Assembly: GCF_041146395.1 (NCBI RefSeq)
Contig: NC_091010.1
Span: 46,210,001-46,274,000, forward strand
Direction: 5' to 3'
Length of the DNA stretch: 64,000 bases
Origin: Eulemur rufifrons
Lineage: Eukaryota; Chordata; Mammalia; Primates; Lemuridae
The notes under the pieces were generated by a model that saw nothing but the letters and a program-made list of their open reading frames with translations, was not told the DNA's origin and made no database searches. Made by a program: the position numbers and the translations under genes. How positions within the stretch are numbered: position 1 is the stretch's first letter; each line of letters begins with the position of its first letter. This document shows, in pieces, positions 1-10,411 of this stretch.

Positions 1-127
1 CTCTCCATGTACATACATTGGGTGCTCTGTGAAATTCCGAGAAGATAAGAGGACTTGCTTAATTTTCCTAAATCCAGAGGGAAACTGACAAGTTGACATG
101 GACAAATCAGAGAATCTTTTGGGACCT
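1..127. other. Unannotated flank
   Basis: No recognisable repeat, ORF or RNA gene is visible in this short left edge. Confidence 0.5.
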
Positions 128-240
128 CTGTAGCACACATCTGTAGTCTCAGCTACTAGGAAGGCTGAGGCATGAGGATCACTTGAGCCCAGGAGTTTGA
201 GGCCAGCCTGGACAACATAGTGAGACCCTGTATCTAGTAA
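128..240 (+). repeat. Alu/7SL-type monomer fragment
   Basis: The stretch contains the Alu-like blocks 'gtagtctcagctact', 'ggctgaggcatgaggatcac' and 'ccagcctggacaacatag' in sense order. It has no second monomer, so it looks like a FLAM/FRAM-type monomer or a truncated old Alu. It runs directly into a CA microsatellite, as often happens at Alu tails. Confidence 0.7.
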
Positions 241-243
241 CAG

Positions 244-277
<34 letters not shown>

Positions 278-305
278 ACACATAAACTCTCTCTCTCTCT
301 CTTTC
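244..305. repeat. (CA)n/(CT)n microsatellite
   Basis: About 40 bp of CA dinucleotides with single interruptions is followed by about 19 bp of CT. It lies at the 3' end of the Alu monomer and probably grew from its tail. Confidence 0.95.
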
Positions 306-654
306 TCATCACATTCATAGCTGAGGCCTCAGGGCAATGTGGCCAATACACCTACACTAAGGAGGTATAGTGCTCTACTTTGTTTTTAATGCTAGTACAT
401 TGTTTGGGTGTTTATAAACTAAAATTAAGAGCTATATCTGGTTTTCAAACAAAAAAAATCTAAAGGAAAAAAGAAAAGGTAGTGAAGCAAAGAAGCAGCT
501 CACAGCCTTAAACTATTCTCAAGTATGCTTCAGGTTTCTTTTTTGGGTGCTTAACAACAGTCACAGTAATTGCTCTGACAATGTGTGGCCTAAAAACGGC
601 ACATTATTCCACATGAGCATATTACAAGTGCAACAGGAAAACAGGATAAGTAGG
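306..654. other. Unclassified sequence
   Basis: AT-rich DNA with no recognised gene or repeat. The open frames crossing it show no homology I recognise. Confidence 0.4.
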
Positions 655-895
655 AGGCATGATAGAACAGTAGACTTTGATGAGAGACAGATCTGGGTGT
701 AAATCCTGACCTTGCTGCTTACTGGCATTTGTGGTCTTAGATTAATTATCTGAACCTCATTTCCCTGATCTAGTAAACCCAGATAATAATATTTTACCTT
801 TTTTCCAGGGTTTCTGGGAGAAGTACATGAGATATGGTGTAAAAGTACAAAACAGGGTCTGACATATGGTAGATATTCAACAAACAATAATTTCC
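655..895 (+). repeat. MIR (ancient tRNA-derived SINE), sense
   Basis: The order 'gatctgggtgtaaatcctgac', 'ttgctgcttactggc', 'aacctcatttccc', then 'agtaaacccagataataat' follows the MIR core and 3' part. Divergence is high, as expected for a pre-eutherian SINE. Confidence 0.7.
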
Positions 896-1114
896 TTTCC
901 CTTCCTGTATCCCCCAAACTATTTAGTATTTATTGAAAATATTTCACCACAGTAGTTATGTTTATTGGATAAAAATCATTCTATTTCATGAATAAAAAGT
1001 TTACAAAAAATGTGCTCAGAACACTCAATATCAAGCACAAAGGGATGCAAAATGTATCTAAGACACCAATGGAAAAGCATAAGACTGATAATTGCCTTGG
1101 TGAGTTCAGTCTCT

Positions 1115-1305
1115 TTATACAACAATAATAATAGATAATATTTACTGAGCACTTACTCTGCTAGGTACTACTCTAAGCTCTTTTCTGCACTAAGTTGTTA
1201 ATCAGTCACAATAATCATATAAGATAGGTCGATGAGGAAAACAAGACCCAAAGAGGTTAAGCAAGATGTGAAACAGTAAAGAACTACGCAAGTCACTCTC
1301 ATACA
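1115..1305 (-). repeat. MIR, antisense
   Basis: 'atttactgagcacttactct', 'taggtactactctaagctc' and 'gaggaaaacaagacccaaag' match the reverse complement of MIR ('gcgctcaataaat' through 'cagtttcctcatctg'). Confidence 0.65.
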
Positions 1306-1937
<632 letters not shown>

Positions 1938-1977
1938 AACACCCTCTCCCTTGTAGCTTTATAGCTCCCTTAGCTAT

Positions 1978-2344
1978 GAAACTGAGTTCAGGCCGGGCGT
2001 GGTGGCTCACACCTGTAATCCTAGCACTTTGGGAGGCCGAGGGGGGAGGATCGCTCAAGGTCAGAAGTTCGATACCAGCCTGAGCAAGAGCAAGACCCCG
2101 TCTCTACTAAAAATAGAAAGAAATTATCTAGACAACTAAAAATATATATAGAAAAAATTAGCCAGGCATGGTGGCGCATGCCTGTAGTCCCAGCAACTCG
2201 GGAGGCTGAGGCAGGAGGATAGCTTGTGCCCAGGAGATTGAGGTTACTGTGAGCTAGGCTGACGCCACCGCACTCTAGCCTGGGCAACAGAGCAAGACTC
2301 TGTCTCAGGAAAAAAAGAAAAAAAAAAAAGAAACTGAGTTCAGG
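1978..2344 (+). mobile_element. Alu: Lemur-type Alu with target-site duplications
   Basis: A complete Alu runs from 'gccgggcgtggtggctcac' to an A-rich tail near 2329. The 15-bp direct repeat 'gaaactgagttcagg' flanks it at 1978-1992 and 2330-2344; its last two Gs may belong to the Alu start. The middle has the strepsirrhine-type stretch around 'gacaactaaaaatatatat', and the right monomer has 'gctaggctgacgcc'. The match to young-Alu structure and the intact duplication suggest a fairly recent insertion. Confidence 0.93.
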
Positions 2345-2419
2345 TGATAGAATGTGGGTTGGAGTGACATATGTCAATTCCAGGCCTAGATCTATGTGTG
2401 ACTTTCCACATTTTCCTTC

Positions 2420-2439
2420 ACCCCCCCCCCGCCCCCCCC
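2420..2439. repeat. Poly(C) tract
   Basis: Eleven or more Cs, one G, then eight Cs: a low-complexity tract prone to slippage and to a G4 or i-motif fold on one strand. Confidence 0.9.
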
Positions 2440-2654
2440 ATCAGTCAGCTGTGAGTCACTGACATTTCAGGGTTTATTTATTGCCTCAGTAACTGATAAG
2501 GTAACTTTTGTAATCCTCTTTATTCTTTTCCTGTATTTTCTAAAACATCAGTAAGAAACATGTAATACTTCTGTGATTGCTTAAAAAAATGTTATTTTTT
2601 GAAATACAAGACTTTTAACTCAGATTGATTATTTAGTCACAAATTTCAGTTTGA

Positions 2655-3015
2655 GGAATTTAGCCTAAGCAAATAAACTGAAATGCAGAGATAAAAACTT
2701 ATGTACCAAGGTGTTTATTGTAAGCTTACTTATAAAATTTAAAAAAATGGAAAACAATTTAAACACCATTCATAAAAAAGAAGTTTAGTAAACTATATCC
2801 ATTTGATGGAATATTAGGCAACTATTAAAATGATTTTAATGAAGAATTTTAATGACATGAGCAAATGTCTATAATATCACATTACATGAAAAATACAAGA
2901 CTAAAAGTTGTTCAAACATGGAAAAAATAGTTAACAGAAATATAAGCTATCTCTGCATGATTATTTAATACTTATCTATACTTTATACTATTTTCCAAGT
3001 TTTCTAAAAGGAGAC
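2655..3015 (+). repeat. Old L1 3'-end fragment, sense
   Basis: 'ggaaaacaatttaaacacc', 'tggaatattaggcaactatt' and 'ttccaagttttctaaaag' follow the end of an ancient L1 ('...tggaatactatgcagcc...'). It is heavily diverged with no open frame. Confidence 0.6.
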
Positions 3016-3339
3016 CATTAGTGCCATTATAAGAAGGAAAAAAGTGTTCAGAAAAATAATCTCTAACTGTGCTGCGAAAGAGAAAGACATCACCAATATT
3101 ACTGATGCAATGGGGCTACTAGGAGGAGCACATAGGGACCATCTGCTTACATTCCCCCGTAGAGGAGAGAATCTGACAATAGTGAGGGAAAGGAGTAGCA
3201 GTTCTGCTGCCTGAGGAGATGGAGCACTGAGCTAGAGCTGCTTTGTTAGATACAAGTTTCCCCGGTCACACACCCTTACTGTCTTCAGGATAGAATCAGA
3301 CTCAGGAAGGATTCTGAGTCACCAGGAAAGAGAAATTTC
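3016..3339. other. Unclassified sequence
   Basis: No recognisable repeat or gene; both strands carry scattered stops. Confidence 0.4.
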
Positions 3340-3535
3340 AATTGAAGAAAATAAAGAGGCCACTGCTAAAAGTTTGAAAAATCAGCAAAAGGACATATGG
3401 TGGGGCTTCAGGGAATGCCAGCAATGTTCTATTTCTTGCTATGTACATGGTTTCATTTGCTAAACTGTACATATATGTTTTATGCACTTTTCAGTTTGTA
3501 CGCTATATTTAATAACAAAATATAAAAAATATTTC
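3340..3535 (+). repeat. Possible old L1 3'-end fragment, sense
   Basis: 'aaactgtacatatatgttt', 'tatgcacttttcagtttgta' and 'tatatttaataacaaaata' resemble the terminal segment of old L1M elements. The left limit is a guess. Confidence 0.5.
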
Positions 3536-4224
3536 ATCAGCAGCATCTTCTTAGATAAGATATTAAAAAGCTTTAGAGGCAGGGCAGGAAGGGACAATCC
3601 TCAATGCAGGTCTGAGAACAGGCCCAGAAAAATATTAAGCGATCTCTCAATGTCAGTGTATTACTTTGTAGCTTGCAAAGTGCTTCTACATCACACACTG
3701 CATTTAAGGCTCAGAATTACCTAGAACCTCAGAGACCTTGAACTCAGGTCAGTTGATCATATCCAATTACTTTTCCACTATACTAAATTCAACACAAAAT
3801 ACATTTGTGGAGTAAAAAAAAAAAAAGTAAATGTATTAAGGCATGAGTATTCTCTGTTTTCCTTAAAGACTTTGCTTAACTAAAAGGAATTAAGTTTTTC
3901 GCTGTTCAGCTTCAGCTGGCCCCTCCATCTGAGGAAATTTCTATCTTCACCAGAAATTGTTCTTTGAGTCTTTGTGATTCAGAACATGAAGAATCTGAAT
4001 AAGAAGACAGAATTAAGCCAGAAGAAAAGCAAGAAGAGAGCTTATCCAAGAAAGGGGAAAACAAAGAAGGAGAAAGCATCAGACAACAATGAGAAACAAG
4101 TCTGTTGGGCACAGAAGTGGTTTAGAGGGGGAAAAGGACCTCAATAAATGTGGCTCTAATCTTTGGACCGATACATGATGTGGTTCCAAGCTTTCTAGGG
4201 GCACCACATTGATTGGTGCCCATT
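3536..4224. other. Unclassified sequence
   Basis: Contains an A-run at about 3813-3827 but no recognisable gene. Open frames are short and unconvincing. Confidence 0.4.
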
Positions 4225-4530
4225 GTCAGAATTTTTCTTGGGAGCTGCAGGAAGTACAAAGCTGTAGTACAAAGAATAAGACTTGATTCCTGCTTGTAAG
4301 GGGTTCAAAGGCTTGTGAGGGGGAATAGATACATAAATAATTAAGGCTCCTTGCATGTATAATGGAAATGCAGAGAGCAGAGTTACTAATTCTGCCTGGG
4401 AAAGCTAGGAAAGGCCTCACAAAGGAAGGAGCACTGGGGCTGGGTCTAGGAAGATGAGTAAGAGTCCACAGGTCAAAAAGGGCAGATGGAGTATGTTCTA
4501 GGCAACCGAAATAGCATAGAGACATTAAGC
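4225..4530 (-). repeat. L2 relic, antisense
   Basis: 'gctaggaaaggcctcacaaa' and 'ggagcactggggctgggtct' fit the reverse complement of L2 3' sequence. Heavily decayed. Confidence 0.5.
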
Positions 4531-4964
4531 ACTCAGTAAATGCCAACAAGTTTTGGTGCAGCTGAAACATAAAGGAGTTGGGAGGTAGAAAGATAGAGAA
4601 TGAATGGGAGACTCATCAGAGATGAGGTAGGGGTCCAGCTGGAATCAGGTTTGAACAAAAACATTTGACTGAATCCAAATTTTACAGGACAAATCCTTTT
4701 GATAAAGCAATTTGTTCTATGAAGTTTGGATTCAGTCGAGGAGTTGCACTTGGGCATCTGGAGGGCCACATGTGACCTTAAGAATGCAGATTCCCCATCC
4801 CTGGTAGGCAATGGGGGACACACTGATGTCCATATATTTCAATATTAACAGAGCAGCATTGCAACAAAGGATCATTAGAAAGAGATAAAAATGGGATGGA
4901 AGTGGGAGCAGGAAAATTAGGAGGCTGTTGCAAATAGAACGGACAATGAATAAAGTAGTTTTAG

Positions 4965-5170
4965 AGCCAGATGGATATGTGTTTAACACCTGGCTTTGTC
5001 GCTTATAAGTCTTCTGACCTAGAGAAATTAAATAATATCTCCAAACCTCTATCTGCTCTACTGTAAAATAAAGATAATAATACTACCTTTTTGGAATTGT
5101 TTTTATGAGAATTGAATATGACAACATGTCTTATTGTATCTGGCTACATATTAAGTAATAAATGTTAGTA
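4965..5170 (+). repeat. MIR, sense
   Basis: 'aacacctggctttgtcgctt', 'ctctatctgctctactgtaa' and 'gataataatactacctttt' follow the MIR core and 3' part. Confidence 0.7.
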
Positions 5171-6149
5171 ACAAATGTGTTGGTAGTAGAGAGGCATTAA
5201 GTATAAGGAGACTCAAGGGGCATTTATGAGATAATTACCATGAACAGGATTTGGGGGCTAATTGGATATGTATTCTAAGGAAGATGCAGAGAGAGGGAAA
5301 AATCCTTTATTTAACAACTGCTTTGTTCCCTGTAATAAACATCTCTAATTTCAACCCCACTGAACTGCTAACATCTATCTCTGCTAGGCACCATGCCTAT
5401 TAAAACAGAACCCTCTCGCAATGCTATTTGATGTGTGTTTAAGTCTCTTTTCCTTCTTACATCCTCTTACAACTTGTAAGTGACAGGTTAGCTAAGGTTC
5501 ATTGGCTAAAGTTAAGATTCTGCAAAGATTTCAGATCTTCAAAAGAAACGTATTAAAGAATTGTATTAAATAATTTATATCCAGGGTAGAATTGTAATCT
5601 AATTAGCAATATCCGCAAAATGCTAAAAGAACCCCATATCTTTATAGTGAAACCTGGACCCCATGGAGAAGTCCTACAACCATACTGAGATGATTAAAGT
5701 CACTGTCCCTGCAACTTGAGTATTGTGCATATTGGAAGTCAGTCACCACTTTAAATTATTTACTTGTTTTAATGGGAGAACTGTTAAGATGAATTGTAGG
5801 AGAGAAACAATTTATATATTATCTTCATGTAGCGAAGTAAATTGTGATCCTCTATAACCTCTCATGGCCATCTTCAGTTAGCTCACAGTGGAGGTGAAGC
5901 AGGGACCAACCATACTTGAGAAAAGAATTGGCCTCAGAGAAAACCAACATACTCCTAGCTTTTGGGGTCTTTCTGAAAGCCCAGAAGACATCACCCTAAA
6001 GACACTTCATCACTGGAAAAAAAATGCCCTAAAAGCTACCCAAATGAACAGTCCAACCACCACTGAAAATGACCAGGCATATAGACCACTGACTACCCAT
6101 CATGAGTTGGAGATACCTAAATCAGAGTGAATAAAATGAATTTAAAGCT
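5171..6149. other. Unclassified sequence
   Basis: About 1 kb without a recognised repeat. An 80-codon plus-strand open frame (5888-6130) has no domain, signal or homology I recognise and is probably chance. Confidence 0.4.
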
Positions 6150-6515
6150 CTCACTGGGCGCATGTGAGATCACCTAAATACAAATCTGGGAACGACACCA
6201 ATTGGATATCAGACTGAGGTGGGGGGTGGGGGAGGGGATGGGGGTATGCCTACACAATGAGTGCATTGCGCACCGTTTGGGGAGTGGTAACACTTGAAGA
6301 TGCTGACTCGGGAAGGGGGCGTGGGGAAGGGAGGGATATATACCTACATGATGGGTGCAATGCGCACGACCTGGGGAACAGACACGCCTGGAGCTCTGAC
6401 TTGGGGGGAAAGGCGGTACAGGAGCAACGTATGTAACCTGCAATTCTGTATCCCCCATAACAAGAAGAAATTAAAAAAAATAAAATAAAAAAAATAAAAA
6501 TGGAATTTTTAAATT
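6150..6515 (+). mobile_element. Young L1 3' UTR fragment, sense
   Basis: From about 6168 this matches the 3' UTR of the L1 at 10.25-10.41 kb, in opposite orientation, with about four differences over 150 bp. It holds a G-rich tract and then two related modules: 'tatgcctacacaatgagtgc' at about 6246 and 'tatacctacatgatgggtgc' at about 6339. The terminal 'tgtatcccccataacaagaa' and an A-rich tail follow. It is extremely 5' truncated, with no ORF2. I could not find convincing target-site duplications; the flanks are too A-rich. Confidence 0.85.
6221..6245 (+). other. Potential G-quadruplex in L1 3' UTR
   Basis: Four G-runs of four or more are separated by T, A and AT: a textbook four-tract pattern with very short loops. 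The same tract sits antisense at 10334-10358. G-rich polypurine tracts are a known feature of primate L1 3' UTRs. Confidence 0.8.
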
Positions 6516-7324
6516 TAAAAAAAAAATTTTTTCTTAAACATATTTCTTGAAACGAAAGTATTTAAGAACTTAAAAGGAAGGGGAAGACTCCTTAATAAAA
6601 AGCAAAGTATCATACTGAGTGACTGGTAGAGCTCAAATCCACAAATAATTGAGGAGAATAAAGGAGACAGCAAATATTTTTTTCTCTTTCCCATGAGATC
6701 ATTTAGGGAAATGAAATTTTAGAAGGTGAAAATGGAGAATTCAAGCATTGTGAGACCTAGTACTATTTCTTCAACAAAAATAAGAGGCAAAACCAAACCA
6801 AACAAAAAACACTATGAATTTCTCAAACACATACAATTTAGAATCAATTGGGGCATTTTCTTGCTGGGAGGAACTATAAAAGAAAAATTAAGATTGCTGC
6901 AATATGTTGTCTAAAGGCCAAATAGCAAACACTTCTTAATTCAGGGCAGCCTGGTCTAGTATCTTCTTACATACAGAATGAATGTTTAATAAGAAAAGTT
7001 ACCCAGGTCCCCGTAATATGTATAATTATTATATATCATTTAAAAAAATAAAATTATTTTAAAAAGAAAAGTTCCTACATCCCATGAAAAAGCATCCTAG
7101 TGGAATCTGAGAAATCTGAACCATATGGCATTAAGATGCCTGCCCTCTATACTCAAGGGCAGAAGGAAGATAGAAGATGAACATCCATCTGCTGTCAAAA
7201 TTAAGCCAATTTTATCACACTCTGGATGCTCTACATTCAGTCAGAGAATCATGGCAGGGAGGAGTGTGGTGGCCTTCACCCCAATGCCAGGCCCCTACAT
7301 CAAAGAGCAATTTAAGAAAAATCT
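6516..7324. other. Unclassified sequence
   Basis: No recognisable repeat or gene. Small plus-strand open frames (6726-6914, 7125-7331) have no recognisable product. Confidence 0.4.
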
Positions 7325-7600
7325 ATTATAAAATTTTCCAAAGATAAAGCAATATACAAAAGTGTAAACACAGTATAATCTCAACAATTTAGAAACTAAT
7401 ATGCACTGACCAAAAACACTGGAAAGAAATATGACAAATCATTAATTGCTTTTGTCTTTGATGATTAGATTATTTTTCTTCTATAGACCTCAATAAACTT
7501 TGATACAATTTTTGTATTGTTCAATATACTTTTCTAAAATTTCCATATTTTCTACAATGAGAAAGCATCAGTTTTCAGTAAGAAAATAAAAGTTAAAAGA
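7325..7600 (+). repeat. Old L1 3'-end fragment, sense
   Basis: 'aacacagtataatctcaac', 'aacactggaaagaaatatg' and 'ccatattttctacaatgaga' resemble the end of an ancient L1M-type element. Confidence 0.6.
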
Positions 7601-9604
7601 AAAAACAATGAGAGGGAGGAAAAAACTTAGTTCTAAAGGAATGATTCTAGAATCGTCTTTAGAATGTCCTCACCTACTCTGAAAACATCATCAAAGGACT
7701 GTGATAGTGCTTTAAAACAACAAAATCAAAAGCCTAACACTTCACATGTCCCAGTCTCTGGTCTATTATGTATTTTCCTTTCCTCTGTGCAAACTTGATA
7801 GAATGCTCCCAGTAATCTTGTTCCATGGAAAGCATATGAATGAGAAGAGAAAGAAAGGGGCAATCTGCACTTGGGGAAAGGAAGAGTGTTTGGAAAGAGT
7901 GACTAAAAGGAGTGACTGAACTTTCAGAGAAATGAGTAGAAATAAATATAAAACTTCAAATGAGATATAATTGAGGCTGGCCTTACCAACAGGTAGGAGA
8001 GTATGGAAATAGTGCAATGGACAGAAGAGAACAGATTACAAAGAAAGGATAGCAGAAAACATACAAACTTTGCATGTTTTTTTTTCTACATAGGATTCAC
8101 AACATTCCTCAGAAAATTCAATTTAGTTGCCCTGTTCTAGCTTGCTAACCATAACCAATTTAATTTTAAATCTACACACAGAGCCAAGGGGGATGAAATA
8201 TTTTGCAATTACTTTTAGCTCCCTGTTGGAAGGCAGAATAAGATTTAACCAGTTCTGCTCCGGGTGCAATAACCATTCAGGTTTTTCAGAGACCCAAATG
8301 CATCCTTTGGCTGAGGAATAAAGAATAGAAAACTCTGTACAAAAATTACTTGCTATGTTTAACAACTTAATGGGAATGGATTTTTGAGAATGTGACAAAT
8401 TGCTTTTGATTTATCTGCACAGGGCATGAAATATTGGTGCAAGAGAGCAATTTGTTACACAGACAATGTCTACCCCTTGCTATAAATCTGCCCACTGCCA
8501 CATTCTATTTGACATCCAGTTAGGTGATTTTCAAAGAACTAGTTTATTACTGTATTTAACGAAGAGCAGAAAACTGATATATAACTCTCTTGTTTCTTCT
8601 CAGCTACCAGGAACACATTTCTCAGATATCAGTCTATACAAGTGTTTCTTGGTTGAACGCTTTATTGTGACAGATAGGTAAACAAGCTGATAAAATCAAG
8701 TGCTTTCAAAAAGGAAAAGTTATCATATTCACATATGCCCCTGGCTTGTCACAAAACTTCAAACAGTTTCTGGTTCTGCTTACCATCTGCACAGAGTTAT
8801 TCCAAATAACATAAAATTTGTTTCTTGATTTCTTTCAACATAAATAGAACCATTAAGTTTGAGGGGGAGTGGTGTTTATATTCTGGGAGATAGTCAGATC
8901 CTCTACTCTGATTAACCTTAACACAGAGGACTTGCTCCTGCCTCTACACATAGCTCAGTTCTAGTTCCCTCCTCTGAATTTTGTCTCAGTCTGTCCTTTC
9001 CATATTGTTAGTATTGCTATGAATATGTCCAAAGCATCTATCCTCAGAACTATTCCTTCTTCACCATGCCTACTACTGGGAGGAAATGAGGCTGCTATAG
9101 GTCTGACTGAAGTTTCCCTTGGGCTATATTGTGGTCTGTCTTTATTAAAAGCAAAATAAAAGGCTCACAGGGGGACTTGGCAACTATTCCAGATTATGCC
9201 AGGTTTTAGATTCTTGCTTTTTTGGTGGAGGAAAGGAGGAAGCCATTTATAAATGTTTCACAAATAGATCCACCCAAGACTATTTTATCATTGTCAATTT
9301 ATATGTAGACACCCTCTCCACCCCCATTCACTATTTTAGTCTGTTGAAAATTGGAAGAATTTGAGGAAGAACCACTAGAATTTTTGATAGAAACAATTCT
9401 TATAGACAAAATAAGAAGAACCAACTGCAAAGATTCTAACTATTGATATATATATATATATTAGGTTTTCAGTAACTTTGATGGTGATTCCAGAATTTTA
9501 TTTTGTATGCCATCATCTAATTTAGACATTGGTATCATCAGATTTCTGGATTAAGTGGGAAAAACTCAGCAATATAAATTACGTAAACAATCTTCAGGTG
9601 AGTT
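7601..9604. other. Repeat-poor stretch
   Basis: About 2 kb in which I recognise no SINE, LINE, LTR or DNA transposon apart from a short (TA)n at about 9449-9462. Open frames on both strands near 8123-8398 overlap one another and have no recognisable product, so I do not call a gene. Confidence 0.45.
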
Positions 9605-9835
9605 GGTGAGAATGATTCTGAAATCAGTCCTGGAATAGGACTATTTCAAAGCACTAACTCCTGCCTTCAAATTCTAGCTCTACAACTACATTTCTCTGAG
9701 TATGCAATCCTTCACCTTTAAAGGGAAAATAATATTTTCTCCCTCACAGAGCTATTCTAAAGATTAATTCACCTAGTTTGGTGCTTGAATAAGGACTCAA
9801 CAAATGGCGCCTACTCTTATTATTGCTATTATTAT
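9605..9835 (+). repeat. MIR, sense
   Basis: 'tctagctctacaactacat', 'ccctcacagagctattctaa' and 'aaggactcaacaaatgg' follow the MIR pattern. Diverged. Confidence 0.6.
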
Positions 9836-10178
9836 TTTCCTCATGGATTGTTTTACTTACCACTGTAAGTTGAACAATGAATGATTAAATGAGTGAAGTA
9901 AGGAACAAATAAACATCTAGCAACACTTGTAAAGGAGAGCCTGGTAGGCATCTAGCAAGGAAATTTCATTTCTTTATTTGTCTTTCTTATGGCAATGCCC
10001 ACAGGGAATTTTAATGAAGAGCAGTCACACATCACTGGAGACATTTTTCTATGGATACAACCCAAGTTCAGGTACAGATTACATAGAAATTAAAATGAAA
10101 CCAGTTCAGGGCCATGCTTGTAAGATAACTCAGATCCTCAATTCTTGCCTTTTGCATCATCACATTTATATATACATA
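9836..10178. other. Flank of the U6-L1 insertion
   Basis: No recognised repeat or gene. It ends in the AT-rich segment next to the insertion's duplicated target. Confidence 0.4.
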
Positions 10179-10193
10179 GGTGATACACATTTG
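10179..10193. repeat. Target-site duplication (L1 3' side)
   Basis: 'ggtgatacacatttg' is repeated exactly at 14773-14787. The implied nick is after 'CATTTG' and before 'AATG', a near match to the L1 endonuclease preference TTTT/AA. Confidence 0.95.
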
Positions 10194-10411
10194 TTTTTTT
10201 GTTTTTGTTTTTTTTTTGTTAAATATTTTGTTTTGTTTTGTTTTGTTTTTCCCCACCCCCCCTTTCCCGAGTCAGCACCTTCAAGTGTTACCACTCCCCA
10301 AACGGTGCGCAATGCACTCATTGTGTAGGCATACCCCCATCCCCTCCCCCACCCCCCACCTCAGTCTGATGTCCAATTGATGTCGTTTCCAGATTTGTAT
10401 TTAGGTGATGA
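10194..10411 (-). other. Shortened L1 3' UTR and A-rich tail of the chimera
   Basis: After the position of the normal ORF2 stop (10412) the 3' UTR holds the G-rich tract (10334-10358) and the first terminal module. It then stops at about 10251 after 'actcgggaaaggggggg'. The second module and the 'cccccataataagc'-type end seen in the other L1s are missing. The tail is A-rich with repeated CAAAA units and one 'atattt' interruption, so it is not a simple poly(A). Confidence 0.85.

Noticed and set aside
2021..2377. 118-codon minus-strand frame over an Alu
   Set aside because: Antisense Alu translations ('[19 protein letters not shown]' type) are well-known artefacts; the same applies to 53450-53851 and 52406-52750.
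6150..6515. Target-site duplication around the 6.2 kb L1 fragment
   Set aside because: 'aataaaatgaatttaaa' before and 'aataaaaatggaatttttaaa' after are similar, but low complexity makes the match meaningless.
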